DNA of 64,000 bases from Ralstonia mannitolilytica. Its GTDB lineage: Bacteria > Pseudomonadota > Gammaproteobacteria > Burkholderiales > Burkholderiaceae. The first letter of the stretch is position 1. Every line of letters starts with the position of its first letter. The notes beneath the pieces were generated by a model that saw nothing but the letters and a program-made list of their open reading frames with translations, made no database searches and was not told where the DNA came from. The DNA lies in contig NZ_CAJPVG010000001.1 in the NCBI RefSeq assembly GCF_905397375.1, positions 558,001-622,000 of the forward strand. The letters are read 5' to 3'. The translations under genes were made by a program, and so were the position numbers. Shown piece by piece: positions 1 to 9,319 of the stretch.

Positions 1-1
1 C

Positions 2-1177
2 ACCGGTGAACTGGCGCGAACTGTGGGCATGGCCTCCAGCCTCTACGCCGCAGCCACCGGTATCGGCATGCTGTTCCTGGCCGTGGCGGCCGGCACGTTC
101 TGGCGGCTGGGCACGCCCATTTGGGGCCTTTTCAGAGGCAAGAACGCAGCGCTTGAGAGCGGTGTCGCGCTGTTGTCTTCGGTGTGGTTGCTTGGAATTT
201 TCTCTGTACAACTGCAGGGCGCTGCTGCGGTACTCGGGCTCAATTTCGGCCTGACGCCAGTGTGGCAATACGCCATTGCCGGGTTGCTGGTGTGGGGGCT
301 GGGGCGGCTGCGGCCGGGCCGGCTGGGGGCTGTGTTTTCAGTATTCCTCGCCGCCGCCTCGGCATCGCTGGTGGTGGTGATTGTGCTGAACAACGGCATT
401 GGCTTATATGGCCGCTCACTGGCCTTGCTCGCCACGGATGCGGCGCGCTACCTGTCGGTGTCGGACATCGGGGTCACGATGTTGAGCACGATTGCGCTGG
501 TGGTACTGGGGGCGGACTACCAGCAGTTCGTCATCCTCGCGCGTTCCCGGCGGGCGGCCGTGTTGGGCTGTGTGCTGGCCGGTGTGCTCGTCATGTTGAT
601 CAGCACGTTGCCTTCCACGGCGGTATTGGCTGCCATGCAGGCTGGCCATCTGCCCGACGGCTTGGCCGCCAAGGAGACAATTCCGTTCCTGGTGGTAGAG
701 CCGTTCGGCGGCAGCCATACCGGCGTTGGCAAGGGCATTCTGTGTGCGCTGCTGCTGGCGGCGCTCGGTTCCGGCGCCGCCGTTGCCATGGCGGCAGCAC
801 ACGCCATGCGGCAAGCGCTGTCGTGGCACCGCGCGCCAGACGGCGTTGTTTCGCTGGCCGTCGTGCTCGGCGGCATCGGTATCGCTCAGATCGGCACGAG
901 CATGGTTGGGTTGATTGTGTCGATCAACACGCTGTTTCTAGCCACGGTGGCAGTGCCCTTGGTGGCCACGCTCCTTGGCTATGGCGGCGGGCGCAGTACC
1001 GCATGGGCTATGGGTGCGAGCTTTGTGAGTGCGCTGACGATGCTGTGCGTATCACCGCTATTGGGGTGGCACGCCAGCGCTTGGGTGAGCGCGCTGGTGG
1101 GCATTGCGTGGGGGGCACTGGTGCTGGTGGGCGTTGCGCTGTACGAGGCGCGGGCAGACGTGGCGTCGGCCGCCTGA
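2..1177 (+). CDS. Multi-spanning membrane transporter, 5' truncated by the window edge
   Basis: The reading frame is open from the first bases, so the true start lies outside the window; the first in-frame ATG at 23 is probably internal. The visible part is about 390 residues with roughly ten hydrophobic segments separated by short loops and a few charged motifs (for example a GADYQQF segment near the middle). This topology and loop pattern resemble sodium:solute symporter or related APC-superfamily permeases, but I see no diagnostic substrate motif. The next gene starts 42 bases downstream on the same strand. A secondary transporter is likely; the substrate is unknown. Confidence 0.6.
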   Translation, partial: TGELARTVGMASSLYAAATGIGMLFLAVAAGTFWRLGTPIWGLFRGKNAALESGVALLSSVWLLGIFSVQLQGAAAVLGLNFGLTPVWQYAIAGLLVWGLGRLRPGRLGAVFSVFLAAASASLVVVIVLNNGIGLYGRSLALLATDAARYLSVSDIGVTMLSTIALVVLGADYQQFVILARSRRAAVLGCVLAGVLVMLISTLPSTAVLAAMQAGHLPDGLAAKETIPFLVVEPFGGSHTGVGKGILCALLLAALGSGAAVAMAAAHAMRQALSWHRAPDGVVSLAVVLGGIGIAQIGTSMVGLIVSINTLFLATVAVPLVATLLGYGGGRSTAWAMGASFVSALTMLCVSPLLGWHASAWVSALVGIAWGALVLVGVALYEARADVASAA

Positions 1178-1219
1178 TTGCCACCGGTAGGATAGGCGCT
1201 TTGCCAACATCGCCCCGCC

Positions 1220-1966
1220 ATGAGAATCGCCGCCCTCTCTGATATTCACGGCAACCTGGCCGCGCTGGACGCCGTGTTGGAAGACATTCAAGCGCAAAGT
1301 GTCGATCTGATCGTGAACCTCGGCGATATTGCGTCGGGCCCGCTGCAACCGCGCGAAACGGTCGATCGCTTGATGGCGCTGAACCTGCCGACCATTCGCG
1401 GCAACCATGAAAGGCAGGTTCTTGCCGGCGACCCGTCAAGCATGGGCCCGTCGGACCAGTACGCGTTTGCGCAGTTGAGGCGGGACCAGCTCGCGTGGCT
1501 TGCCCGCCTGCCCGTGCTTCGGTACATCGAAGACGAGGTGCTCCTCGTTCACGGGTCTGTGCACTACGACCAGACCTACTTTCTGGAATCGCTTTGCGAG
1601 CAAGGATGTCGCGCGGCGACCCACGATGAAGTGCTCTACCGCGCAGAGGATGCCGACGCGAGGCTCGTGCTTTGTGGGCACACCCATATGCCACGCGCGA
1701 TGCGACTGTTGGATGGCCGCTTTATCGTCAACCCCGGCAGTGTCGGCCTGCAGGCTTACAGCGACGCCTATCCTTTCCCCCATACGATTGAAACCGGCAG
1801 CCCGCATGCACGCTACGCCATCCTGACTGAACAGGAAGGAGAGTGGACCGCAGAATTCCGTGCGGTGGACTACGCGTGGGACGATGCAGCGGCGCTTGCG
1901 GACGAACGAGGCCGCCCGGATTGGGCGTTTGCGCTGCGCACTGGCAAGGTGCGCTCGCGGGGTTAG
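1220..1966 (+). CDS. Metallophosphoesterase (YfcE/calcineurin-like family)
   Basis: A 248-residue soluble protein with the full set of calcineurin-like phosphoesterase motifs in order: DIHGN near the N-terminus (residues 8-12), GDI, GNHER around residue 62 and GHTHMPR around residue 155. These supply the ligands for a two-metal centre that hydrolyses phosphoesters. Length and order match small YfcE-like phosphodiesterases. The physiological substrate cannot be read from sequence. It starts at an ATG 42 bases after the transporter and may be cotranscribed with it. Confidence 0.85.
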   Translation: MRIAALSDIHGNLAALDAVLEDIQAQSVDLIVNLGDIASGPLQPRETVDRLMALNLPTIRGNHERQVLAGDPSSMGPSDQYAFAQLRRDQLAWLARLPVLRYIEDEVLLVHGSVHYDQTYFLESLCEQGCRAATHDEVLYRAEDADARLVLCGHTHMPRAMRLLDGRFIVNPGSVGLQAYSDAYPFPHTIETGSPHARYAILTEQEGEWTAEFRAVDYAWDDAAALADERGRPDWAFALRTGKVRSRG

Positions 1967-2020
1967 GCCCAGAACGCACGAATGCGGCTGCCGAAGGCTG
2001 TCCGCGCCACCCAACAAACT

Positions 2021-2026
2021 TATAAT
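2021..2026 (+). promoter_or_regulatory. Possible sigma-70 -10 box for the DUF2242 lipoprotein gene
   Basis: A perfect TATAAT lies about 140 bases upstream of the lipoprotein start, in the gap after the phosphoesterase gene. The sequence 17 bases upstream is only a poor match to TTGACA, so this is a tentative call. Confidence 0.35.
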
Positions 2027-2165
2027 GTCGCCCGGCCACACCAGCCCACGCGCCACGTGCCCGGGCCGCGCACAAAACTTGCGCCGCCCACGCAGTGGCA
2101 CCGCCGGGCGGCTGCCTGATGACGCATCGGGCACATCGTCCGGCCGAGCCCTTTTGCCCAACACC

Positions 2166-2996
2166 ATGCCCATCCGCCTCCGTCTGTCGTCTGCTTCGTG
2201 CGCCCTTGCCGTTGCCGTGTCTGCCCTGTCGGCGTGCAGCTCTTCTCCCACGCCGCTCTACCAGCAAGAACAGTTCGATGCGGACAAGAGCCCCTACGCC
2301 CGCACGTTCCACGCACGGTCCGACGCCACGTGCGAGGCCGCGCGCCGGGCGCTGCTGAGCCAGGGCTATGTCGCGAGCTCACCGCGCGCAGACACGATTG
2401 ACGGCAGCAAGAACTTCCAGCCGAGCAACGATTCGCACGTGGTGATCTCGTTCCACGTGGTGTGCGCCGATGCCACGTCAGACGGCACGTCGAGCACGGC
2501 CTACGTGAACGCGGTGCAAGACCGCTACGCGCTCAAGAAGACAAGCACGTCGGCAAGCGTGGGGCTGAGCGTACTGGGCTCGCTGTCGCTGCCGATCGGC
2601 TCGGGCGACGACTCGATGGTGAAGGTGGCAAGCGAGACGATTCCGGCCGGCGTGTTCTACGAGCGCTACTTCAACCTGGTCGACCACTTCCTGAAGATCG
2701 ACCCGGCGCGCCACGACCGCAAGGTGGCCAAGGCCGCAGAAAAGGAACCCGTGGCTCCGCTGCCCGAACCCGCGCCCACGCCGCAGGGCGAGCCGATGAA
2801 GATGACGACACCGGTGGTGCCGACGCCGCCCGCGCCGCCTGTGCCGGTGGCGGCGCCGGCTGCTGCGCCGGCACCGAAGGCACCGGCGGAAGCGGCACCG
2901 GCATCGGCCCCTGCGGTGACCACGCCGCCCGCACCGGCTGCGGGGCCGGCACCTGCGTCCGGGCCTGCCAGCTCGACGACGGGCGGCGCGAGCTGA
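2166..2996 (+). CDS. DUF2242 family lipoprotein
   Basis: A 276-residue protein. I chose the ATG at 2166 because it gives a typical lipoprotein signal peptide ending in a lipobox with Leu-Ser-Ala-Cys (Cys about residue 20); the frame is open further upstream, but that part has no signal peptide logic. The central part (about residues 25-185) resembles the DUF2242 family of beta-proteobacterial envelope lipoproteins. The last 90 residues are a low-complexity Pro/Ala-rich tail with the look of a wall-spanning or disordered linker. Function is unknown; a membrane-anchored, periplasm-facing protein is the safe description. Confidence 0.75.
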   Translation: MPIRLRLSSASCALAVAVSALSACSSSPTPLYQQEQFDADKSPYARTFHARSDATCEAARRALLSQGYVASSPRADTIDGSKNFQPSNDSHVVISFHVVCADATSDGTSSTAYVNAVQDRYALKKTSTSASVGLSVLGSLSLPIGSGDDSMVKVASETIPAGVFYERYFNLVDHFLKIDPARHDRKVAKAAEKEPVAPLPEPAPTPQGEPMKMTTPVVPTPPAPPVPVAAPAAAPAPKAPAEAAPASAPAVTTPPAPAAGPAPASGPASSTTGGAS

Positions 2997-3040
2997 GCGC
3001 CTCCGCTAAAAAGCGGTGCCGGCCCCTTCAGGAGACAGCC

Positions 3041-3211
3041 ATGACGAGCAAGTGCCGGGACAAATGGGGCCTGTCGTGGCAGATCACGCCGCGCGCGCTG
3101 ATCGCCGCCGTGACGGACTCTGACCGCGCAGCCGCCAAGCGCGCGTTTGACGCGATGATGACGATGGGCAAGATCGACATCGCCAGGATCGACGCCGCGC
3201 GGCGCGGTTGA
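3041..3211 (+). pseudogene. C-terminal remnant of a VOC/PhnB-like protein
   Basis: Only 56 codons remain. The peptide carries the signature end of PhnB/'3-demethylubiquinone methyltransferase-like' VOC proteins: a Cys, then DKWGLSWQITPRAL, then an amphipathic helix with AFDAMMTMGKIDIA. Full-length members are about 140-160 residues, so the first two-thirds is missing and I do not find it upstream. An AGGAG sits seven bases before the ATG, so a short product may still be made. I call it a decayed or truncated gene. Confidence 0.6.
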
Positions 3212-3346
3212 ACCGCGCGCGGGGCGGCACGGGCACAAACCGTGCTGAAGTGACATCACCGTCGCACGCCGTCGGCGGTGACGGCGCGTGTGGCCGCCTT
3301 CCATGCGCCGGGGCGCGGCCCTCGCGGCGCATGGAGCCAACACAGC

Positions 3347-4393
3347 ATGCCCCAAACAGCCGATCTGATCGTCACCACGCCCAGCGGGCTGTACTGCCCC
3401 GCGGGCGATTTCTATGTAGACCCATGGCGGCCGGTGGACCGCGCCGTCATCACGCACGCGCATAGCGACCACGCCCGCGTGGGGCACCACCACTACCTGG
3501 CGGCCGCGCCGGGCGCGGGTGTGTTGCGCGCGCGGCTCGGCAGCGACATTCCGCTGCAGACGCTCGCGTATGGCGAATCGGTCGTCCACCACGGGGTGCG
3601 GCTGAGTTTCCATCCGGCGGGGCATGTGCTGGGCTCCGCGCAGGTGCGGCTGGAATACGGCGGCGAGGTCTGGGTGGTCTCGGGTGACTACAAGGTCGAG
3701 GCCGACCGCACGTGTGCCCCGTTCGAGCCCGTGCGCTGCGACACGTTCATCACCGAATCAACCTTTGGGCTGCCGATCTACCGCTGGCGGCCGCAAGCCG
3801 AGATCTTTGCGCAGCTCAACGCGTGGTGGCGCGCCAATGCGGAGGCGGGCCGCGCGAGCGTCGTGTTCTGTTATTCGTTCGGCAAGGCGCAGCGCATCCT
3901 GTCCGGGCTGGATGCCGGCATCGGGCCCATCGTTTCGCACGGCGCCATGCTGCAGATGGACGCGGCGTATCGCGCGGCAGGCGTGGCGCTGCCGATGACG
4001 CAACTGGTGACCGACCTGCCTCGTGCGGCGTTGCGGCGCGCCATGGTGCTGGCGCCGCCATCGGCGCAACGCACGCCGTGGATGCGTCGCTTTGGCGACT
4101 ATGCCGATGCGTTTGCCAGCGGCTGGATGCAGTTGCGTGGCGCGCGGCGGCGGCGCGGCGTCGATCGCGGTATCGTGCTATCCGACCATGCCGACTGGCC
4201 GGGCCTGCTGCAGGCGATCGAGGCCACGGGCGCCACGCGCGTCTACGTCACGCACGGGCAGGTGCCTCCGATGGTGCGCTGGCTGTGCGAGCAAGGCTTG
4301 GACGCGCGCGCCTTCGCCACCGAGTACGGCGACGAAGATGAAGCGGCCGCGGCGCAGAGCGCGCCGGTTGCAACGGAGCCGTCCGCCCCATGA
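3347..4393 (+). CDS. Ligase-associated DNA exonuclease (metallo-beta-lactamase/beta-CASP fold)
   Basis: A 348-residue protein of the RNA/DNA-processing MBL nuclease class that accompanies bacterial ATP-dependent ligases. The metal-binding motif THAHSDHAR lies at about residues 35-43, and further His/Asp positions follow (FHPAGHVLGSAQV near 85, SGDYK near 110, LSDHADW near 265, THGQ near 290). The start at 3347 removes 23 unsupported upstream codons. It is first in a four-gene operon; its stop overlaps the ligase start as ATGA, so the two are translationally coupled. The expected role is end resection or trimming before ligation. Confidence 0.88.
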   Translation: MPQTADLIVTTPSGLYCPAGDFYVDPWRPVDRAVITHAHSDHARVGHHHYLAAAPGAGVLRARLGSDIPLQTLAYGESVVHHGVRLSFHPAGHVLGSAQVRLEYGGEVWVVSGDYKVEADRTCAPFEPVRCDTFITESTFGLPIYRWRPQAEIFAQLNAWWRANAEAGRASVVFCYSFGKAQRILSGLDAGIGPIVSHGAMLQMDAAYRAAGVALPMTQLVTDLPRAALRRAMVLAPPSAQRTPWMRRFGDYADAFASGWMQLRGARRRRGVDRGIVLSDHADWPGLLQAIEATGATRVYVTHGQVPPMVRWLCEQGLDARAFATEYGDEDEAAAAQSAPVATEPSAP

Positions 4394-6036
4394 AAGCCTT
4401 TGCCGACCTGTACGCGCAGCTGGACGCCACCACGTCGAGCAACGCCAAGCTGGCCGCGCTGGTGGCGTATCTGCGCGCCGCGCCCGACGCCGATGCGGCG
4501 TGGGCCGTGTACTTCCTGGCCGGCGGCAAGCCGAGGCAGCTCGTGCCCGTGCGCGTGCTGGCCAACTTCGCGCAGTCAGCCTCCGGCCTGCCCGAATGGC
4601 TGTTCGACGAGTGCTACCAGGCCGTGGGCGACCTGGCCGAGACCATCGCGCTGATCCTGCCCGATGCCGACCACACGGACGACGCCAGCCTGGCCGAGTG
4701 GATGGAAGCGCGGCTGCTGCCGCTGCGCGGCCTGCCGCCCGAGGTGGTGCTGCCGCGCCTGGCGGAGTTGTGCCGAGGCCTGCCGCTGCACGCGCGGCTG
4801 GTACTGATGAAGCTGATGACGGGTGCGTTTCGTGTGGGCGTGTCGAAACTGCTTGTCACGCGCGCGCTGGCCGAGGTGGGCGGCACCGACCCGAAGCATG
4901 TGGCGCAGCGGCTGATGGGCTATACGGATATCGCCCAGGCGCCCACGGCCGAGCGCTATCGCGCGCTGCTGGCCGATGCGAGCGCCGACGGCCACGCGCT
5001 GGACGCAGGCCACCCGTATCCGTTCTTCCTGGCGCATCCGCTGCAGGCCGACGTGGAGGTCTTCGACACGCTGCTGGGCCCGCCGGCCGATTGGCAGATC
5101 GAATGGAAGTGGGATGGCATTCGCGCGCAACTCGTGCGCCGGGCCGATGGCGCGTGGCTGTGGTCGCGCGGGGAGGAGCTCATCACCGAGCGCTTTCCTG
5201 AACTTGCCGACATGGCGCGCGTGCTGCCGGCCGGCACGGTGCTCGACGGCGAAATCGTGGTCTGGCGCGAAGGCCGCGTCCAGCCGTTCGCACTGCTGCA
5301 GCAACGCATCGGCCGCAAGACGCTGAATGCGCGCGTGCTGCGCGATGCGCCCGCCGTGCTGCTGGCGTATGACCTGCTCGAATGGCAGGGCGAGGATTGG
5401 CGCGGCCGCACGCAAGCCGAGCGGCGCGCCCAGCTTGAACGCGTGATTGCCGAATGCGTGCACCCGGCGCTGGAGCTGTCGCCGCTGCTTCAGGGCGACG
5501 ACTGGCCGCACCTTGCGCACCAGCGCGAGGCCTCGCGCGAGCTCGGTGTGGAAGGGCTGATGCTCAAGCGGCGCGATGCGCATTACGGCGTGGGCCGTAC
5601 CAAGGACGTGGGCGTGTGGTGGAAGTGGAAGATCGATCCGTACTCGGTCGATGCGGTGCTGATCTACGCGCAGCGTGGCCACGGGCGCCGCGCGAGCCTG
5701 TACACCGACTACACCTTCGCCGTGTGGGATGCCCCGCCCGACGTGCCCGAGCGCAAGCTGGTGCCGTTTGCCAAGGCGTATTCCGGCTTGAGCGATGCGG
5801 AGATCCGCCAGGTGGATGCGCTCATCCGCAAGACCACGGTGGAGACCTTCGGGCCCGTGCGCAGCGTGACCCCGACGATGGTGTTCGAGCTCGGCTTTGA
5901 GGGCATCGCCCGCAGCGCGCGCCACAAGAGCGGCATTGCGGTGCGGTTTCCGCGCATGCTGCGCTGGCGGCACGACAAGCCCGTCGCCGAGGCCGATACG
6001 CTGCAGACCCTCGAAAGCCTGCTGCCCGTGCCATGA
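4390..6036 (+). CDS. ATP-dependent DNA ligase of the ligase-exonuclease-helicase operon
   Basis: A 548-residue ligase. An N-terminal helical DNA-binding domain (about 1-200) precedes the nucleotidyltransferase domain, whose motif I is EWKWDGIR with the adenylated Lys at residue 240. Downstream motifs include LDGEIV, EGLMLKR and WWKWKIDP, followed by an OB-fold domain. This is the stand-alone bacterial type linked to an exonuclease and an Lhr-like helicase, not the Ku-partnered LigD. It overlaps both neighbours by four bases. The role is sealing nicks using ATP during a dedicated repair process, additional to the essential NAD-dependent LigA, which is not in this window. Confidence 0.92.
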   Translation: MKAFADLYAQLDATTSSNAKLAALVAYLRAAPDADAAWAVYFLAGGKPRQLVPVRVLANFAQSASGLPEWLFDECYQAVGDLAETIALILPDADHTDDASLAEWMEARLLPLRGLPPEVVLPRLAELCRGLPLHARLVLMKLMTGAFRVGVSKLLVTRALAEVGGTDPKHVAQRLMGYTDIAQAPTAERYRALLADASADGHALDAGHPYPFFLAHPLQADVEVFDTLLGPPADWQIEWKWDGIRAQLVRRADGAWLWSRGEELITERFPELADMARVLPAGTVLDGEIVVWREGRVQPFALLQQRIGRKTLNARVLRDAPAVLLAYDLLEWQGEDWRGRTQAERRAQLERVIAECVHPALELSPLLQGDDWPHLAHQREASRELGVEGLMLKRRDAHYGVGRTKDVGVWWKWKIDPYSVDAVLIYAQRGHGRRASLYTDYTFAVWDAPPDVPERKLVPFAKAYSGLSDAEIRQVDALIRKTTVETFGPVRSVTPTMVFELGFEGIARSARHKSGIAVRFPRMLRWRHDKPVAEADTLQTLESLLPVP

Positions 6037-8648
6037 GCGAAGCCGCGCTGCCCACCGTCGATGCATGGTTTGCCGCGCGCGGCTGGACGCCGATGCCGTT
6101 TCAGCGCGCGGTATGGGACGCCATGGCGCGCGGCGAATCGGGCCTGCTGCATGCCACCACGGGCGCGGGCAAGACGTATGCCGTGTGGCTGGGTGCGCTG
6201 CAGCGCCTGGCCGACGTACGCGGGCGCGGCGGTGCGCCGCCGCTGTCGGTGCTCTGGCTCACGCCCATGCGTGCGCTGGCCGCCGACACCACGCGTGCGA
6301 TCTCGGAAGCGGCACAGGCGCTGGCACCGCACTGGACGCTGGGCCTGCGCACCGGCGACACGGGCAGCGCCGAACGCGCTGCGCAATCGCGCCGCTTGCC
6401 CACGGCACTGGTCACCACGCCGGAGAGCCTGTCGCTCATGCTGGCGCGTGCCGATGCGCGCGAAGCGCTGGGCTCCGTGCGCGTGGTGGTGGTGGACGAA
6501 TGGCACGAGCTTGTCGGCAACAAGCGCGGCGTGCAGGTGCAGCTGGCGCTGGCACGGCTGCGGGCGTGGTCGCCGGGGCTGATCGTGTGGGGGCTCTCGG
6601 CCACGCTGGGCAACCTGACGGAAGCCATGCAAGCCCTGGGCGACGCCGGCACGCCCGCCGCCGGCACGCTGGTGCAGGGCCACCTGCCCAAGCGCATGGA
6701 GATCGACACGCTGCTGCCCGATGGCGTCGGGCGGTTTCCGTGGGCGGGGCATCTGGGCATGGCGATGCTGCCTCACGTGCTGGAAGAACTGGAGAGCGCC
6801 CGCACCGCGCTGGTGTTCCTGAACACGCGCTCGCAGGCGGAACTGTGGTACCAGGCCGCCATCAACGCGCGGCCGGAATGGGCGGGTCTGATTGCGCTGC
6901 ATCACGGCTCGCTCGATCGCGGCACACGCGACTGGGTGGAAGCGGGGCTCAAGCAAGGCGCGCTCAAGGCGGTGTTCTGCACGTCGAGCCTGGACCTGGG
7001 CGTGGACTTCCTCCCGGTGGAACGCGTGCTGCAGATCGGCTCGCCCAAGGGCGTGGCGCGGCTGCTGCAGCGTGCGGGGCGGTCCGGCCACGCGCCGGGG
7101 CGGCCGTCACGCGTGACGGTAGTGCCCACGCACAGCCTGGAACTCGTGGAGAGCGCGGCCGCGCGTGCAGCCGCGCTCTCGGGCCAGGTCGAGGCACGCG
7201 CCTCGCCGCACAAGCCGCTGGACGTGCTGGTGCAGCATCTGGTGACGGTGGCACTGGGCGGCGGCTTCGTGCCCGATGCGCTGCTGCAGGAAGTGCGGCG
7301 CGCGTGGGCGTATCGGGATCTGCGCGACGACGAATGGCAATGGGCGCTCGACTTCGTGCGCCAGGGCGGCCACTCGCTCACGGCCTACCCCGACTACCAC
7401 CGCGTTGCGCCCGACGAACACGGCATCTGGCGCGTGCCCGACGCGCGCCTGGCCCGCCGGCACCGCATGAGCATCGGCACCATCGTCAGCGATGCCACGA
7501 TGACCGTGCGCTGGTGGCGCGCGGCGGGTGGCGGTGCGCTCGGGTCGATCGAGGAAGGGTTCATCGCGCGCCTGCGCCCCGGCGACAACTTCCTCTTTGC
7601 GGGCCGGCTGCTTGAACTGGTGCGCGTGCAGGACATGACCGCCTATGTGCGCCGCGCCAGCGGCAAGCGGGCCGCCGTGCCGCGCTGGAATGGCGGACGC
7701 ATGCCGCTGTCCACCGAGCTGGCGCATGCCGTGGTGGCACAGCTCGATGCCGCGGCACACGGGTGCTTCGACGGCCCCGAGATGCTGGCTGCGCGCCCCC
7801 TGCTGGAGTTGCAGGCGCGCTGGTCTGCACTGCCGACCACCGCCACGCTCGTTGCCGAGACCTTGCACTCGCGCGAGGGCTGGCACCTGTTCCTGTATCC
7901 GTTTGCCGGGCGGCATGCGCATCTGGGGCTGGCGAGCCTGCTGGCGTGGCGCGCGGCCGAGCGCACGCCGGCCACGTTCTCGATGGCGTTCAACGACTAC
8001 GGGCTGGAGCTGCTGTCTGCCACGCCCATCGACTGGCCCACGCTGCTGGCCAGCGGCGAGCTGTTTGCAACCCACACGCTGCTGCACGATGTGCTGGCCA
8101 GCCTCAACGCCGGCGAGCTCGCGCAGCGGCGCTTCCGCGAGATTGCGCGCGTGTCGGGGCTGGTGTTCCAGGGCTATCCCGGCGCGCACAAGAGCACGCG
8201 CCAGCTGCAGGCGTCATCGGGCCTGTTCTATGAAGTCTTCCGGCGGCACGACCCGGGCAACCTGCTGCTCACGCAGGCCGAGAACGAAGTGCTGCGCCAG
8301 GAGCTCGATCTGGACCGCATCGACGCGGCCCTCACACGCATGCGCGCGCTGCGGCTGGAGCTGCGGGCGCTGCAGCGGCCATCGCCGTTCGGGTTTCCGT
8401 TGATGGTGGAGCGCTTTCGCGAGCAGCTGTCCACCGAGAAGCTGGCCGACCGCATTGCCCGCATGCTGGCCGACGCCGAACGCGCGGCCGGCCCGGAGCC
8501 GACCGACCCCGATGCGGCGCCGCGCCCCGCCATCGATGCCGACGTGCAAGCCGCGCTGCGCATGACGGAATCGCCTGAGACGGCGGGCAAGGGCAGCCGC
8601 CGTGCGCGCCGTCCGCGCAAGACGTCGAAACCGCTGCCGCTGCTATGA
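6033..8648 (+). CDS. Ligase-associated Lhr-type DEXH-box helicase
   Basis: An 871-residue superfamily 2 helicase matching the Lhr core. Walker A is ATTGAGKTYAVW near residue 43, the Walker B variant is DEWHEL near 158, SATLGN follows near 190, and the RecA2 motif VI region QRAGRSGHAPGR is near 347. The C-terminal half carries the winged-helix and Lhr-specific domains and ends in a basic tail. Lhr-core enzymes are ATP-driven 3'-to-5' translocases. ATGA overlaps with the ligase before and the phosphoesterase after imply one coupled operon. Confidence 0.92.
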   Translation: MSEAALPTVDAWFAARGWTPMPFQRAVWDAMARGESGLLHATTGAGKTYAVWLGALQRLADVRGRGGAPPLSVLWLTPMRALAADTTRAISEAAQALAPHWTLGLRTGDTGSAERAAQSRRLPTALVTTPESLSLMLARADAREALGSVRVVVVDEWHELVGNKRGVQVQLALARLRAWSPGLIVWGLSATLGNLTEAMQALGDAGTPAAGTLVQGHLPKRMEIDTLLPDGVGRFPWAGHLGMAMLPHVLEELESARTALVFLNTRSQAELWYQAAINARPEWAGLIALHHGSLDRGTRDWVEAGLKQGALKAVFCTSSLDLGVDFLPVERVLQIGSPKGVARLLQRAGRSGHAPGRPSRVTVVPTHSLELVESAAARAAALSGQVEARASPHKPLDVLVQHLVTVALGGGFVPDALLQEVRRAWAYRDLRDDEWQWALDFVRQGGHSLTAYPDYHRVAPDEHGIWRVPDARLARRHRMSIGTIVSDATMTVRWWRAAGGGALGSIEEGFIARLRPGDNFLFAGRLLELVRVQDMTAYVRRASGKRAAVPRWNGGRMPLSTELAHAVVAQLDAAAHGCFDGPEMLAARPLLELQARWSALPTTATLVAETLHSREGWHLFLYPFAGRHAHLGLASLLAWRAAERTPATFSMAFNDYGLELLSATPIDWPTLLASGELFATHTLLHDVLASLNAGELAQRRFREIARVSGLVFQGYPGAHKSTRQLQASSGLFYEVFRRHDPGNLLLTQAENEVLRQELDLDRIDAALTRMRALRLELRALQRPSPFGFPLMVERFREQLSTEKLADRIARMLADAERAAGPEPTDPDAAPRPAIDADVQAALRMTESPETAGKGSRRARRPRKTSKPLPLL

Positions 8649-9301
8649 CCGGGCCGCACGATCTCGTCATCCAGTGCGCGGGCGAAGCCGTCTGGCTGCT
8701 GCCCGAGCGCGCGCTGTGGTGGCCGGCGCAGCGCATGCTGATGGTGGCCGATGCGCATTTTGGCAAGGCGGCGACGTTCCGCGCGCGCGGTGTGCCGGTG
8801 CCCGCCGGCAGCACCGGGCAAGCCGTGGCGCGGCTCGATGCCATGCTCGCGCGGCTGCCGGTGGCGCACATCGCCTGGCTCGGCGACCTGCTGCACGCAC
8901 GCGAGGCGCAGGCGGCCCTCGAAGCGCTGGCGGCATGGCGCGACCGGCATGCCGACGTGGCGTGCACGCTGGTGCGCGGCAATCACGACCGCCACGCGGG
9001 CGACCCGCCGGCCGCGCTGCGCTTCAACGTGGTGGAAGAACCGTGGGTGCTCGGCCCCTTCGCGCTGTGTCACGCGCCGCAAACGGTGCCCGGCCACTAC
9101 GTGATCGCCGGGCATGTGCACCCCGGCATCGTCATCAGCGGACGCGGGCGCGACCGGCTGCGGCTGCCGTGCTTCCGCTTTGGCCCCGGCGCTGCGCTGC
9201 TGCCGGCATTTGGTGAGTTCACGGGCTTGTGGACGGCCCCCGCCGCGCCCGGTGAAGCCCTGTATGGCGTGGCAGACGGCCAGGTGTGGCCGTTGTTCTA
9301 G
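8645..9301 (+). CDS. pdeM: Ligase-associated DNA damage response endonuclease PdeM (metallophosphoesterase)
   Basis: A 218-residue calcineurin-like phosphoesterase, fourth gene of the repair operon. The metal motifs are ADAHFGKAATFR (near residue 37), GDLLHAR (near 78), RGNHDRH (near 109) and GHVHPG (near 156). Family members next to Lhr-core helicase and ATP ligase genes are known as PdeM or MPE and cut single-stranded DNA with a metal cofactor. The ATG overlaps the helicase stop by four bases. The next gene is convergent. Confidence 0.88.
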   Translation: MTGPHDLVIQCAGEAVWLLPERALWWPAQRMLMVADAHFGKAATFRARGVPVPAGSTGQAVARLDAMLARLPVAHIAWLGDLLHAREAQAALEALAAWRDRHADVACTLVRGNHDRHAGDPPAALRFNVVEEPWVLGPFALCHAPQTVPGHYVIAGHVHPGIVISGRGRDRLRLPCFRFGPGAALLPAFGEFTGLWTAPAAPGEALYGVADGQVWPLF

Positions 9302-9319
9302 CGCGCCCAGCGCGGCGCC

